DNA from: Marivita sp.
GTDB lineage: Bacteria > Pseudomonadota > Alphaproteobacteria > Rhodobacterales > Rhodobacteraceae
Direction of reading: 5' to 3'
Length of the DNA stretch: 64,000 nt
NCBI RefSeq assembly: GCF_020055675.1
Contig: NZ_JAIPUS010000014.1
Location: 17,958-81,957 of the forward strand
In this document: positions 52,260-60,887 of the stretch, piece by piece
How positions within the stretch are numbered: the first letter of the stretch is position 1
Layout of the letters: each line of letters begins with the position of its first letter
Program-made: the position numbers and the translations under genes
The notes under the pieces: generated by a model
Told to the model about the DNA's origin: nothing
Seen by the model: the letters and a program-made list of their open reading frames with translations, nothing else
Databases searched by the model: none

Positions 52260-52819
52260 AGCGCGTCGGCGAAAGTCACGGGCGCGTTCAAAATATTGGT
52301 CAGGGTCTTGATCTCGGCGATCTCGTCAAGCCGCCATTCTCTTGGTTGGCCCAGCGACGGATCGTTGCGCATGCGGAACACGAATGCCTTGAACGACGTG
52401 ACAACCGTCTGACTTTTGGTCAGTTCCCGGGCCGGTGCGAGCGGGTCGAAGAAGACGCCGCGCATCTTTCGTGGTCTGCCTGACTTCTCAAAACAGACAG
52501 AATTGTAAAGAAAACCGCTACAATAGTGTAGCGTGTCCTCTTCTTCGAGTTCAGCGAGAAAGAAAAGCATGGCCTCGGAAATTCCATAGAGCTTTTCCGG
52601 TTTGCAATCCACATAGGATTTCACCAGTGATTTTGACATACGATTGGCAAACGCCTCGATCGGGAGATTGCCCTCTACGAAACTCGTGGCAATCGTGCTG
52701 CAGACCGCGTGAAGAACCCAATCGGGCGCATATGACATACCAATTTCAGCCTTTCCCAAAGCGTCTACCAACGCAACGCGCGCAAGCAAAGTGTCAGGAA
52801 GCGTTTGCACCGGACCCAC
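52256..52819 (-). CDS. unknown cytoplasmic protein downstream of CBS gene
   Basis: 187-aa protein, start GTG 52819, overlapping the CBS gene by 26 bases and the rpoN end by 4. Mostly helical in the first half (DWVLHAVCSTIATSFVEGNLPIEAFANRMSKSLVKSY), with LYGISEAMLFFLAELEEED and FKAFVFRMRNDPSLGQPREW. No signal peptide, membrane helix or recognised family. Transcribed with fliS-fliT-CBS, hence possibly a flagellar regulator. Confidence 0.5.
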   Translation of the reverse strand: MGPVQTLPDTLLARVALVDALGKAEIGMSYAPDWVLHAVCSTIATSFVEGNLPIEAFANRMSKSLVKSYVDCKPEKLYGISEAMLFFLAELEEEDTLHYCSGFLYNSVCFEKSGRPRKMRGVFFDPLAPARELTKSQTVVTSFKAFVFRMRNDPSLGQPREWRLDEIAEIKTLTNILNAPVTFADAL

Positions 52820-53441
52820 GATGCAAAGCCCTTAAGAATTCATCTTTAGTGATGAAACCAAGGTTCTTTTCATCTTCGCGGACGATGAGGCACTCCAACC
52901 CATGTTCCTGGAACATAGCCTGGATTGTGGCGGTACATACATTTGTCTTAATGGTAATTTGGGTGTTATTAAGCTTTGCCAACAGATCCATTAGTTTGCG
53001 GTTTGCTTCAGTCAGTTCGGCCAGCTTCGCATGTGCAACTTGCAGGGTCTCGACACAGGCAATCAGGTGGCCGGCTGCATTGCAAACGGGCATATTGCGG
53101 AATTTGTTCTCGATCATTTTCTTTAATGTGGTCTCGCAACTTGTGTCTTCGCTTGCCGTGACAACGGCACCTGTCATGAACCGATCGACACTCCAGTCCA
53201 GAACCGCGGCCCCGTTTGCGGAAATATTCTTTACGATATCCCGTTCTGACACGATTCCAACAACGGCGCGATCATCACCCAAAACAACCACAGCCCCCCG
53301 GTTTTCGTTCGAGATGATCCTCATGGCATCGCGCACCGTGCTGTCGCTGGTCAAGGTTGCCTGCGGCGAGCAATCCACATCGATCAGGTCGCACAGACGC
53401 GAGCGCTTTCCTTCTATGATGTCATGGGCGGTCAGGGTCAT
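52794..53441 (-). CDS. CBS-domain protein
   Basis: 215-aa protein with a CBS pair at residues ~10-135: LIDVDCSPQATLTSDSTVRDAMRIISNENRGAVVVLGDDRAVVGIVSERDIVKNI and DRFMTGAVVTASEDTSCETTLKKMIENKFRNMPVCNAAGHLIACV. CBS pairs sense adenosine nucleotides or related ligands. The C-terminal 75 residues hold a helix (VAHAKLAELTEANRKLMDLLAKL) and a partial third CBS-like unit (TNVCTATIQAMFQEHGLECLIVREDEKNLGFITKDEFLRAL). Follows fliT by 30 bases. May couple cell energy state to motility; this is inference. Confidence 0.8.
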   Translation of the reverse strand: MTLTAHDIIEGKRSRLCDLIDVDCSPQATLTSDSTVRDAMRIISNENRGAVVVLGDDRAVVGIVSERDIVKNISANGAAVLDWSVDRFMTGAVVTASEDTSCETTLKKMIENKFRNMPVCNAAGHLIACVETLQVAHAKLAELTEANRKLMDLLAKLNNTQITIKTNVCTATIQAMFQEHGLECLIVREDEKNLGFITKDEFLRALHRGSGANAS

Positions 53442-53471
53442 TTGCGGATCTCCGAATGATGCGGAAAACGA

Positions 53472-53780
53472 TCAGTATTTCTTGTAAACTTGTAGAGCGG
53501 CTTGGCTTTTACGACGCATCAATCTTGCATTGTCCATCAGGCGGCCAACCTGACTTGCGCTGTCCATGTTACGCCTGACCAGATGGCCAAGACGCGCCCG
53601 GTCCTCTGCGGTGATGCTGGCCGAGGGTAGATCAGTGCGCTGTATCGCTGCGCCCAATTCGTCGCTGATCGCCAGAGCCTGATCGAATTCTCCGGTGTCC
53701 AAACACTGCTCTATTCTTGCTTGGGAGTGCTCGAAACCGTCAAGAATGTCCTCGGCCCGGATCACGCGATTTGTTGCCAT
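53472..53780 (-). CDS. fliT: FliT-like flagellar export chaperone
   Basis: 102-aa helical protein overlapping the end of fliS by 19 bases, the usual fliT position. Segments: CLDTGEFDQALAISDELGAAIQRTDLP and ITAEDRARLGHLVRRNMDSASQVGRLMDNARLMRRKSQAALQVYKKY. FliT proteins are short, weakly conserved helical bundles chaperoning FliD; the call rests on position and size. Confidence 0.6.
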   Translation of the reverse strand: MATNRVIRAEDILDGFEHSQARIEQCLDTGEFDQALAISDELGAAIQRTDLPSASITAEDRARLGHLVRRNMDSASQVGRLMDNARLMRRKSQAALQVYKKY

Positions 53781-54136
53781 GCATCAAGTATCTCGCTCAT
53801 TGCTCTGCGAGCCTGCGGCACGTTTGCAGTGTCGTCGCGGCGCATATGCTTCAGCAGTTGCTGACGGGAATATTCATAAAGCTGGAACAGGTTTGTGGCG
53901 ATATCGCCGCCACGCTCGAAATCGAGGCTGCTTTGCAGCACGTAGATTGCGGTCAGGGCACGCGACGAATGATGCCGGTACGCCTCGGTCGTGCGATCCT
54001 GCGCCACTTCGACGATCGTCAGGCTGCGCGTCAAGCACTCCAGTGTCGCTTTGACCAACGCCTGTTTGCTCTCGATGTCGAAATCCGGTGTGCTTTGCTG
54101 ACGTTTGTACTCGTTCGCAGGACTTAACATGGACAT
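53762..54136 (-). CDS. fliS: flagellin export chaperone FliS
   Basis: 124-aa four-helix chaperone. TAIYVLQSSLDFERGGDIATNLFQLYEYSRQQLLKHMR is the conserved FliS core. Binds the C-terminus of flagellin and prevents early polymerisation. The start is ATG 54136 or 54130. A sigma28-type promoter lies at 54170-54196, so expression is expected with fliC and fliD rather than with flhF upstream. Confidence 0.88.
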   Translation of the reverse strand: MSMLSPANEYKRQQSTPDFDIESKQALVKATLECLTRSLTIVEVAQDRTTEAYRHHSSRALTAIYVLQSSLDFERGGDIATNLFQLYEYSRQQLLKHMRRDDTANVPQARRAMSEILDAWQQIA

Positions 54137-54169
54137 GGATGCACCTGTTGCTTTCTGGCTTCCTGTACC

Positions 54170-54196
54170 TCAACGACAAGAAGGCGGCGCTGTTTA
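54170..54196 (-). promoter_or_regulatory. sigma28 (FliA) promoter of fliS
   Basis: Minus strand TAAA-N15-GTCGTTGA between the flhF stop and fliS. It differs from the fliC/fliD -10 (GCCGTTT) at two of seven positions but matches the GTCGTT of the flgM site. Predicted start about 25 bases before ATG 54136. Confidence 0.5.
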
Positions 54197-54207
54197 GGGC
54201 ACCATTG

Positions 54208-55779
54208 CTAAAGTCCAAGGCCGAGTTCCGTATCGGCATAGGTAAACGTATCCAGCAGAAACTGTTCGATTGACAGTTGATCGACCGATACAAGGCCGTC
54301 GGTGATCAGTTGGGTTTCACTGGCCGCCACCAATCGCGCATTCACACTGGCAAGGGCCGATAGCCCGCCAATCCCGATGCCGCCGATATTCATGTTCGTG
54401 AGGACCGTTACCGGGGACAGTTCTCTGAATGCCCGACAATAGTGTTTGACTGCCAAAACCGACCAGGTCCCCGGAACGATCATCACCGGGGTGATGTCCG
54501 TTTCCGCGTTGTTCAGATAGATCAGGTCATAGGCTTCTTGCACCTGTTCCGGAACCGAGACGTCGCAATCCAGTATATCGCTTGGGCTATAGGTCCGGGT
54601 TTGGTGCCAAGGTGCTTCTGTGTAAGCGGTATTGAGTAGCAACGCGTGATGCTCCAGCCGTCCGTCATCGACAAAACTTTCGCGGGACAGCTTGGTCAGT
54701 TTCGGGCGCACGCCGTAGGTCTGGATGCGCTCAAAGGCGATCTGCGCGGCAACTGTGGTCTTTCCGGCACCGGGCGGGCCAAAGATGAACAGCGCTCCGC
54801 ACTCGTGTAATGGAGAAGCTTCTTCAGGCCAGGCCAGTCGCTCGGCCATTAGCTTGCAGGCGTGGTCCAGCTGCGCCTTGGGGGAATGCAGCTCGGGCGC
54901 GAGGGCGCAGCTACGCGCGATGTCCTCTGGAAAGCCATGCCGGGCAATGCGCTCTGACGCTCCAGCCGTCGGAGGGATGGCCGTGGGGGGTGATTTGAAT
55001 TGTTCAGATCCCCCGATGCCGGGCGTGTGGCCCAGAGTGTGTAACGAGGATGGATCAGGCTGTGTCGTACCGACTGGTTGATAAGAGGCATTTTCCCAGG
55101 TGCGTGCGCGTTCGGTACTAGGGTGGGGAGGCTCTGATCCATCCGGGTCCCAAGGCGCGACGATTGGGTTCGGCTCTGTCTCCGGAAGGCCCCCGAGGTG
55201 GCTGTTTGCATCGAAGGAGGCCTCTGAGGCGGCTGGCATATCGTCGTCCGACCAGTCGGGTCGCTGGAACATCTGATCCGCAGACAAGGGGGATGAGGGT
55301 GGCTCGCCCATCACCCGGCGCATGAGGTGGGCATTGGTCGTTTCCGCTATTGGCGCCCGGGTGTTCAACATCTGCTCCAACCCGGCGATATCGGACAGAC
55401 CCATGGCGGGCTCGGATGTCTGCAGGGGGCGGGTCGGGTCATGATATGGCTGCCGCACCTCGTCGTTGGCATAGGGCTCTTGGCGCAGGTCTTCCATGTC
55501 GTCGTCACGATCGCGACGGTTCCGAACGCTTCTGAGGGCCGCTTCAAGATCCAGGGGCTCTGCCGGCACGCCTTTTGCGAAGGGTTCTTCAAAACGCCGG
55601 CGCGGTTTCGGTTCGGGCGGGCGTGCGGTGACAGCGGCGATAGTCTGTTTAACGGCCCTGACTTCGGTCTGGTTTCCCACGCGCCGGATCGACAGGATCA
55701 TCGCGTCATCGCCCAGTTCCCGGACGGCCTTGTCCATGGCGCTTTCTGAATCTGCGGCTTTGAAGACGTATTCACTCAC
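54208..55779 (-). CDS. flhF: FlhF-like protein with degenerate GTPase motifs
   Basis: 523-aa SRP-type G protein homologue just after flhA. The N-terminal B domain is YVFKAADSESAMDKAVRELGDDAMILSIRRV. A long Pro/Asp-rich linker spans residues ~60-270. The G domain keeps the P-loop (GPPGAGKTT, near residue 333), but G3 DTAG has become LNNAETD-type sequence and G4 TKLDE reads TNMN. GTP binding or hydrolysis is therefore doubtful. FlhF normally sets polar placement of the flagellum with FlhG/FleN. Start is GTG 55779. Confidence 0.8.
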   Translation of the reverse strand: MSEYVFKAADSESAMDKAVRELGDDAMILSIRRVGNQTEVRAVKQTIAAVTARPPEPKPRRRFEEPFAKGVPAEPLDLEAALRSVRNRRDRDDDMEDLRQEPYANDEVRQPYHDPTRPLQTSEPAMGLSDIAGLEQMLNTRAPIAETTNAHLMRRVMGEPPSSPLSADQMFQRPDWSDDDMPAASEASFDANSHLGGLPETEPNPIVAPWDPDGSEPPHPSTERARTWENASYQPVGTTQPDPSSLHTLGHTPGIGGSEQFKSPPTAIPPTAGASERIARHGFPEDIARSCALAPELHSPKAQLDHACKLMAERLAWPEEASPLHECGALFIFGPPGAGKTTVAAQIAFERIQTYGVRPKLTKLSRESFVDDGRLEHHALLLNTAYTEAPWHQTRTYSPSDILDCDVSVPEQVQEAYDLIYLNNAETDITPVMIVPGTWSVLAVKHYCRAFRELSPVTVLTNMNIGGIGIGGLSALASVNARLVAASETQLITDGLVSVDQLSIEQFLLDTFTYADTELGLGL

Positions 55780-55828
55780 GGAAGGGTCCCTTTCGAGCAG
55801 GCGCGGCGGTGCTTAGATCACGGTCGGG

Positions 55829-57937
55829 TCATTGTGCAGGCGCCATGGTTTCTTCACCTGAAACGGTGGCGATCACGTCCACCTTGCGACCATCAGGCAG
55901 CTCGGTGAACGACAGAACCGGGAAATCGGCAATATACTGCCTCAGGAAAGCCGAGAACTTTCGCCGGATCTGTGGAGAAACGACAAGGAAAGCCTTTTTG
56001 CCGGTTTCCGCCTGCTCCTCGTTAAGCTTGACCAACGATTGAACAAGCCGCTCCGCAAGTGTGCCATCCAGCATCAATTGGTCGCCTTCGGACTGTTTGG
56101 CGGAATTGATAAGCAGGTGTTCGAAATCGCTGTCCAATGTCACGACCGGCAACGGCTGATTAAGCGGCGTGGTCTGCTGGATCAGCAGCCCCACCAGATG
56201 CGGTCGAAGCGCCTCGGCGGTTTCTGCGATACCCAAATTGCGGCTGGCCATTTCAGACAGAAGTTCCAGGATGAGCCGCAGGTCGCTGATCGGTATCCGT
56301 TCGCGCAGGATGTGACGCAGCACGGCTGTCAGATTGTGCAGCGGCATCAGTTTTGGCACGACGGATTGCACGAGTTGCGGCACGACGCTGGACAGATTGT
56401 CGAGCAATTCCTGCACGTCGTCCTGACCAATCAATTCCGAGGCATGCTCGTGCAGGACCTGGCTGAGATGGGTCGCCAACACTGTCTCGGGCTCGATGAT
56501 GACATAGTCGTTGGCCTCGGCTTCAACCTCGCGTTCAGGCAGGATCCACGTAGCATCAATGCCGAAAGAGGGTTCCTTCACATCTATCCCCTGTAGCTTG
56601 ATGCGGGACGTGCCGCTTGGAAGCGCCAGTTTGTGATCCGGATAGATCTTGTTTTCGGCCACAACGGTCTGACCGATCTTGATCCTGTAGTCATTGGCCG
56701 CAAGGGCAAGATCGTCACGCACGCGAATACCGGGCAGGACAAACCCAAGGGCCTGGGATACCTCGGAGCGCACGGTCTTGATGCGCCGCGCAAGCGGGCC
56801 GCCATCCTCGCTGTCGACCATCGACAAAAGCGGATAGCTCAGCTGTAGCGTCACTGCTGACAGGTCGGCGACATCCGTGACCTTAAGGCTGTCCGAATTG
56901 GCGTCTTCGCTGCCGGTTGGCTCTGCCTCCTCGATCTCGGGGTCGCCCAGAAGTTCCCGCTTTCGAAAAATATAACCTGCAATCCCGGCAAGGGCCGCGA
57001 TCCCGACGAACAGGTATGTCGGCATGCCAGGCACAAGACCGATCAGACCAAGCACGCCGGCCACGGGAAACCATGCGCGCGACATGCTGACTTCGCTTTT
57101 GATGTGTTCGGCCATGTCCTGAGATGAGGACACGCGGGTTACAATGATCGCGGTGGCGATCGACAACAGCAAGGACGGAATCTGCGCCACAAGTCCATCC
57201 CCGATCGACAACAGCACGTAAAGCTCTGCCGCCTCTCCGATGCCCAGGTCATGCTGCATGGTCCCGATTGCCAGCCCGCCGATCAGGTTGATGGCAAGGA
57301 TCAGGATGCCGGCAATCGCATCTCCCTTCACGAATTTAGACGCACCATCCATTGCGCCGTGAAAATCCGCCTCGCGGGCAACGTCTTCGCGCCGTTTGGT
57401 TGCATCTTCGGCTGTCAGCACGCCGGCATTCAGATCCGCGTCAATTGCCATCTGCTTGCCCGGCATTGCGTCCAGCGTGAAACGTGCCGATACCTCAGAG
57501 ACCCGACCGGCACCCTTGGTGATGACCACAAGGTTGATGATCACGAGAATCAGAAACACGAAGATTCCGACGACGAAATTGCCCGCGATCACAAAGGCGC
57601 CAAACGCTTCGATGACCTGCCCCGCGGCGGCTGTTCCGGTATGCCCCTCGCTCAGTACGATCCGCGTCGACGCAACGTTGAGCGCAAGACGAAAAACGGT
57701 AGCGACAAGCAGAAGGCTGGGAAACGAGGAAAAATCCAAAGGCCGGAACGTATGCAGCGCGACCATCAGGATCAGCAGGGCCATCAGGATGTTCAGTGTA
57801 AAGAAGACATCCAGCAGGAACACCGGCAGCGGCAGAACCATCATCGCCACCAGCATCAGGATGCCGAGTGGCAGCGCCGTGCTGGTCAAGGTCCGCCCGA
57901 AATTGCCGCGGCTTAATGTCGGTTCTGACAGACTCAT
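55829..57937 (-). CDS. flhA: flagellar export gate protein FlhA
   Basis: 702-aa protein with about eight N-terminal transmembrane helices and the FHIPEP signature region RVSEVSARFTLDAMPGKQMAIDADLNAG, then a large cytoplasmic domain from about residue 350 ending in LPDGRKVDVIATVSGEE. Core of the nonameric export gate. It is driven by a sigma54 promoter at 58000-58017 and followed by flhF after 49 bases. Confidence 0.97.
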   Translation of the reverse strand: MSLSEPTLSRGNFGRTLTSTALPLGILMLVAMMVLPLPVFLLDVFFTLNILMALLILMVALHTFRPLDFSSFPSLLLVATVFRLALNVASTRIVLSEGHTGTAAAGQVIEAFGAFVIAGNFVVGIFVFLILVIINLVVITKGAGRVSEVSARFTLDAMPGKQMAIDADLNAGVLTAEDATKRREDVAREADFHGAMDGASKFVKGDAIAGILILAINLIGGLAIGTMQHDLGIGEAAELYVLLSIGDGLVAQIPSLLLSIATAIIVTRVSSSQDMAEHIKSEVSMSRAWFPVAGVLGLIGLVPGMPTYLFVGIAALAGIAGYIFRKRELLGDPEIEEAEPTGSEDANSDSLKVTDVADLSAVTLQLSYPLLSMVDSEDGGPLARRIKTVRSEVSQALGFVLPGIRVRDDLALAANDYRIKIGQTVVAENKIYPDHKLALPSGTSRIKLQGIDVKEPSFGIDATWILPEREVEAEANDYVIIEPETVLATHLSQVLHEHASELIGQDDVQELLDNLSSVVPQLVQSVVPKLMPLHNLTAVLRHILRERIPISDLRLILELLSEMASRNLGIAETAEALRPHLVGLLIQQTTPLNQPLPVVTLDSDFEHLLINSAKQSEGDQLMLDGTLAERLVQSLVKLNEEQAETGKKAFLVVSPQIRRKFSAFLRQYIADFPVLSFTELPDGRKVDVIATVSGEETMAPAQ

Positions 57938-57999
57938 CCAAGGGATTCCTTGCCCAGCTTAACGCACGCGCCCAGACAAGGCTCGTCGCCGAGACAAAG

Positions 58000-58017
58000 A
58001 AGCAAATATCATGCCAC
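58000..58017 (-). promoter_or_regulatory. sigma54 promoter of flhA-flhF
   Basis: Minus strand GTGGCATGATATTTGCTT has GG (complement 58014-58015) and GC (complement 58002-58003) 10 bases apart. Predicted start near 57990, about 53 bases before flhA. Confidence 0.72.
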
Positions 58018-58055
58018 TCGTATTTCACAGGCCCATGACGTGCCGTGTGACGGAA

Positions 58056-58073
58056 ATGGCATGGCATATGCAT
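58056..58073 (+). promoter_or_regulatory. sigma54 promoter of flgP-flgT-flgA operon
   Basis: ATGGCATGGCATATGCATG has GG at 58058-58059 and GC at 58070-58071 with 10 bases between. Predicted start near 58083, 30 bases before GTG 58113. The -12 (ATGCAT) is weaker than TTGCA. Confidence 0.55.
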
Positions 58074-58112
58074 GCAGCCCACCAAGTGATAGACTGCCCG
58101 GAGGACAGATCA

Positions 58113-58625
58113 GTGCGAAGCCCTACCCGTATACTTGCAATCAAGGTAGTTGCTGCCGTTGCCGCATTTGCAAGCCTTTCAGGATGCGTGATGCAACATG
58201 GCGCGACATCGCCGTCTGCGGAGCAGCCCGCTGTAGTCCGCGATGCTGCAGCAATCGAAAAATCGCTGGACCAGGCTGATGTCGTCACAGCCGAGCAGAT
58301 CGTGCCAAGCATCTCTGGTGTCGGGTACGCGACCATTTCGGCGCAGCCTGCGAAAAACGTGAATCAACGGCGGCTGATGGCGATCCGGGCCGCGCGGATA
58401 GATGCGATGCGCGACCTCACAGAGCAGATCCACGGTCTCAAGCTGAATTCCAGGACGACGGTGATCAACGCTTTGGTGCAGAACGACACGTCTCGCGCGG
58501 CAGTCGACGGAACAATCCGAGGCGCACGCACCGCACGGATCAACCCGGTGGGGCAAGACACCTATGAGGTGGTTTTGGAACTGGATCGCGACATGATATC
58601 GCGCATCATGCAAGCGTTGCGCTGA
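58113..58625 (+). CDS. flgP: FlgP-like outer-membrane lipoprotein
   Basis: 170-aa lipoprotein: GTG 58113 gives a signal peptide with lipobox ASLSGC. The mature protein carries a conserved LPP20/FlgP-type block (GYATISAQPAKNVNQRRLMAIRAARIDAMRDLTEQIHGLKLNSRTTV and ending YEVVLELDRDMISRIMQAL). In Vibrio and Campylobacter FlgP forms an outer-membrane-associated disk/H-ring part at the L ring. Its neighbour FlgT supports this. The longer open frame from 58011 lies upstream of the sigma54 start and is not used. GAGGAC serves as SD. Confidence 0.82.
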   Translation: MRSPTRILAIKVVAAVAAFASLSGCVMQHGATSPSAEQPAVVRDAAAIEKSLDQADVVTAEQIVPSISGVGYATISAQPAKNVNQRRLMAIRAARIDAMRDLTEQIHGLKLNSRTTVINALVQNDTSRAAVDGTIRGARTARINPVGQDTYEVVLELDRDMISRIMQALR

Positions 58626-58633
58626 TAGCCGTG

Positions 58634-59791
58634 ATGAGACGTCCCCACAGCCCTCCAGCCCGTCGCGGGGCCATGCTCTGGATGCTGCTGGCGTGTCTGG
58701 CCGCTTTCACCACAGCGCCCTTTGCGGCAACTGCCGAGCTGGTGCGGGTAACAGGGCGGGCCGTATTGGCAGCCAACGACATTCCGGGATCGCGCCGTCG
58801 CGCACTTGAAGACGCTCTGTATCTGGCCGCGATGAAGGGTGGCGCAGATATTGATGCGTTTTCGGCTGTCGACATGGGGGTTCTGACCGCTGAAAGCATC
58901 CTGTTGCGTGCTTCCAACCGGATCGTGGATTTTGCCGTCGTGGACGAATTCGAGGGGCAGTCCCAATACGAGGTGACAATCGACGCTTATGTCGGCGAAC
59001 GGCCGAAACTGGGCTGTGCTGCGCGGCCTGACCTCGTGTTGACTGTCGGGGTGCCAAAGCTGCGGACGACACAACAAGTGCCGCACTGGATGGGCGAAGC
59101 CCTGAAGCTGGCGCATGACAAGACGGTCAACGTGCTGCGAGGTGCTGCCAATGTCCGGATTGTGGACAGTACGATAACGCTGGAACCCAAAGCCGAGATA
59201 GCATCCAAAGTGGCGGACGGGTTCGATTACCAGTCGCTCCTCACTGGGCAGGCAGCCCGGCAAGATGGCGGGACACTGCCCCGCAATGCCCGTGGGCTGC
59301 ATCTTTCATGGTCGGCGCAATCCGCGTCGGCGCGGGCAGAGCGCGTTTCGGTCACGCTGGATGCGCGCATCGTTGATCCTGCAGCCCAAGCCCGGTCCCG
59401 CAGTCTGAAACTGCAAAAGACGGTGACCCTGACACACGATACACCTTGGCGGGCGCTGAACGTTGTGACCAGCAAGGATTGGGACAGTACGGCCAATGAC
59501 CTGTCCCGCAACTTTGGCGACAGTTTGGGAACATGGCTAGAGCAATCCGCCTGTGCGCCTTTGGTGGCCAATCTGATAGCCGCAGGGAAAGGTCGCTATC
59601 GCGTGGATCTAGGGGGCCGGGATGGTTTGACGCGCCAAAGCCTTGCTTTTGTCGATGGCGGCGAAAGCGCATGGACTGTCCTGCGCGTTGTCGAGCTTGC
59701 CGCAAGCAGTGCAATCGTCGCTCCGATGAACCCGGCCCGCGCCCCGTCAGGCCTGACGGGAACGCAGGTGCATTTCAATGACGGTAGGTAA
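58634..59791 (+). CDS. flgT: FlgT-like H-ring protein
   Basis: 385-aa exported protein. After a signal peptide (LLACLAAFTTAPFAATA) the N-terminal domain has VRVTGRAVLAANDIPGSRRRALEDALYLAAMKGGADIDAF, typical of FlgT. The middle and C-terminal domains are less conserved but keep the length of Vibrio FlgT. In Vibrio FlgT builds the H ring and allows the T ring and PomAB to assemble. Start GTG 58631/ATG 58634 follows flgP by 8 bases. No MotX/MotY is visible in the window. Confidence 0.82.
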   Translation: MRRPHSPPARRGAMLWMLLACLAAFTTAPFAATAELVRVTGRAVLAANDIPGSRRRALEDALYLAAMKGGADIDAFSAVDMGVLTAESILLRASNRIVDFAVVDEFEGQSQYEVTIDAYVGERPKLGCAARPDLVLTVGVPKLRTTQQVPHWMGEALKLAHDKTVNVLRGAANVRIVDSTITLEPKAEIASKVADGFDYQSLLTGQAARQDGGTLPRNARGLHLSWSAQSASARAERVSVTLDARIVDPAAQARSRSLKLQKTVTLTHDTPWRALNVVTSKDWDSTANDLSRNFGDSLGTWLEQSACAPLVANLIAAGKGRYRVDLGGRDGLTRQSLAFVDGGESAWTVLRVVELAASSAIVAPMNPARAPSGLTGTQVHFNDGR

Positions 59792-59795
59792 AAGG

Positions 59796-60140
59796 ATGAT
59801 CGGTTCGAAATCATGCTGGTCGGCGGCGTTGTTGATCGCCATTGCGGCGCCGTCCCACGCTCAGGATACTGCTCTCGTTTTGCAGTACAACTCAGAGCTG
59901 CTGGCCGGAGACGATTCCGGGAACCGTCACCGCGTTCAGCAGGGTGAAACACTGTATTCCATCCTGCGCACCCATTTTGGCCGTGATGCGGATTTACTGG
60001 GTCTTGCGCGGGAAACCGTGGCGCTTAATCCTGAGGCGTTTAGGGGGGGTGACATGAACCGTTTGCTTGCGGGCCAGACAATCACCCTGCCGCATGTGGT
60101 CGCTGCGCCGTCCGAGCCTGACGACATCTATTTCTTCTAA
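59796..60140 (+). CDS. exported LysM protein with FimV-type domain
   Basis: 114-aa periplasmic protein. ATG 59796 is preferred because it gives a clean signal peptide (SAALLIAIAAPSHAQ) and follows an AGG-containing SD; ATG 59778 is an alternative. The single LysM domain reads HRVQQGETLYSILRTHFGRDADLLGLARETVALNPEAFRGGDMNRLLAGQTITLP, very close to the FimV N-terminal LysM pattern (NP.AF.GG.INRL.AG). Suggests peptidoglycan binding next to the P and L rings. It sits between flgT and flgA with overlap-level spacing. Confidence 0.72.
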   Translation: MIGSKSCWSAALLIAIAAPSHAQDTALVLQYNSELLAGDDSGNRHRVQQGETLYSILRTHFGRDADLLGLARETVALNPEAFRGGDMNRLLAGQTITLPHVVAAPSEPDDIYFF

Positions 60141-60141
60141 A

Positions 60142-60852
60142 ATGCACCATCTGTGGACCATCATCTTCGGGCTTGTCGTCTTTCCGCTGATGGCGGCCTC
60201 GGAACCCCGCGTGGTCAATGGCGAAGATGTCCGGCGGGCAATAGTCGAGCGCCTGACCGAGGCAGGAGAACACGCAGCGCCCAACGTGTTGGCAGAAAAA
60301 CAGTTCTATATCTGCGATCAGCCTTTGGAGGTGCAGCCCGCCTTTGGCGGCTGGCGGAGCGTTTCCGTGCAATGCCCTTCGCCAGTGGCGTGGGAAATCC
60401 TTGTGCGCGCCCAGGTCAAGAACGCGGGGCGTCCCGATGCCCCAAGCGGTGGTGTGGTCACCGCACGGGCCGTTTTTCTGAACAGGCCTTTGCGGCGTGG
60501 TGACCGTATTCAATCCGGCGACGTGGAGCTGCGCCCGATAGATCCGCTATCTTCGGGCAGTATTTTTGCCGATCCGGAAAACGTGATTGGACGGGTTCTG
60601 GCGCAGTCCATCACGACGCGCGTACCCCTAATGCCGCGGCATTTGCAGCGTGAATGGGCGGTAGAAGCGGAAGATGCCTTGTCTCTTGTTATCCTGCGTG
60701 GGGGTATTCAGGTTGTGTCTGCCGGCGTGGCGTTGGAAGCGGGCCAATTTGGGGATACGATCCGTGTATCCAATGCCACCAGCGGGATGGAACTGATGGG
60801 CAAGGTGGTTGGTGACAAGAAAGTGGAAATAGTTTCTAAAAGTCTCCGGTAG
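60142..60852 (+). CDS. flgA: P-ring assembly chaperone FlgA
   Basis: 236-aa exported protein. ATG 60142 starts a signal peptide (TIIFGLVVFPLMAAS). The C-terminal SAF domain has TARAVFLNRPLRRGDRIQSGDVELRPIDP, VIGRVLAQSITTRVPLMPRHLQREW, SAGVALEAGQFGDTIRVSN, and GMELMGKVVGDKKVEI, all conserved in FlgA. It helps FlgI form the P ring. The start follows the LysM gene stop by one base. Confidence 0.93.
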   Translation: MHHLWTIIFGLVVFPLMAASEPRVVNGEDVRRAIVERLTEAGEHAAPNVLAEKQFYICDQPLEVQPAFGGWRSVSVQCPSPVAWEILVRAQVKNAGRPDAPSGGVVTARAVFLNRPLRRGDRIQSGDVELRPIDPLSSGSIFADPENVIGRVLAQSITTRVPLMPRHLQREWAVEAEDALSLVILRGGIQVVSAGVALEAGQFGDTIRVSNATSGMELMGKVVGDKKVEIVSKSLR

Positions 60853-60863
60853 GGCGTCGTTAC
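60837..60863 (+). promoter_or_regulatory. candidate sigma28 promoter of flgM
   Basis: TAAA-N15-GTCGTTAC overlapping the flgA stop. Same spacing as the fliC site and the same GTCGTT as the fliS site. Predicted start about 18 bases before ATG 60888, just upstream of AGGAG. A FliA-dependent flgM promoter in addition to read-through from flgP is common in other bacteria. Confidence 0.45.
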
Positions 60864-60887
60864 CTGAATCATCTAGGAGAAAGTTAC

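Noticed and set aside
54145..54166. Minus-strand AGGAAGCCAGAAAGCAA upstream of fliS as sigma54 promoter
   Set aside because: Correct GG/GC spacing but both boxes are poor. The TAAA-N15-GTCGTT site just upstream suits a filament-stage chaperone.
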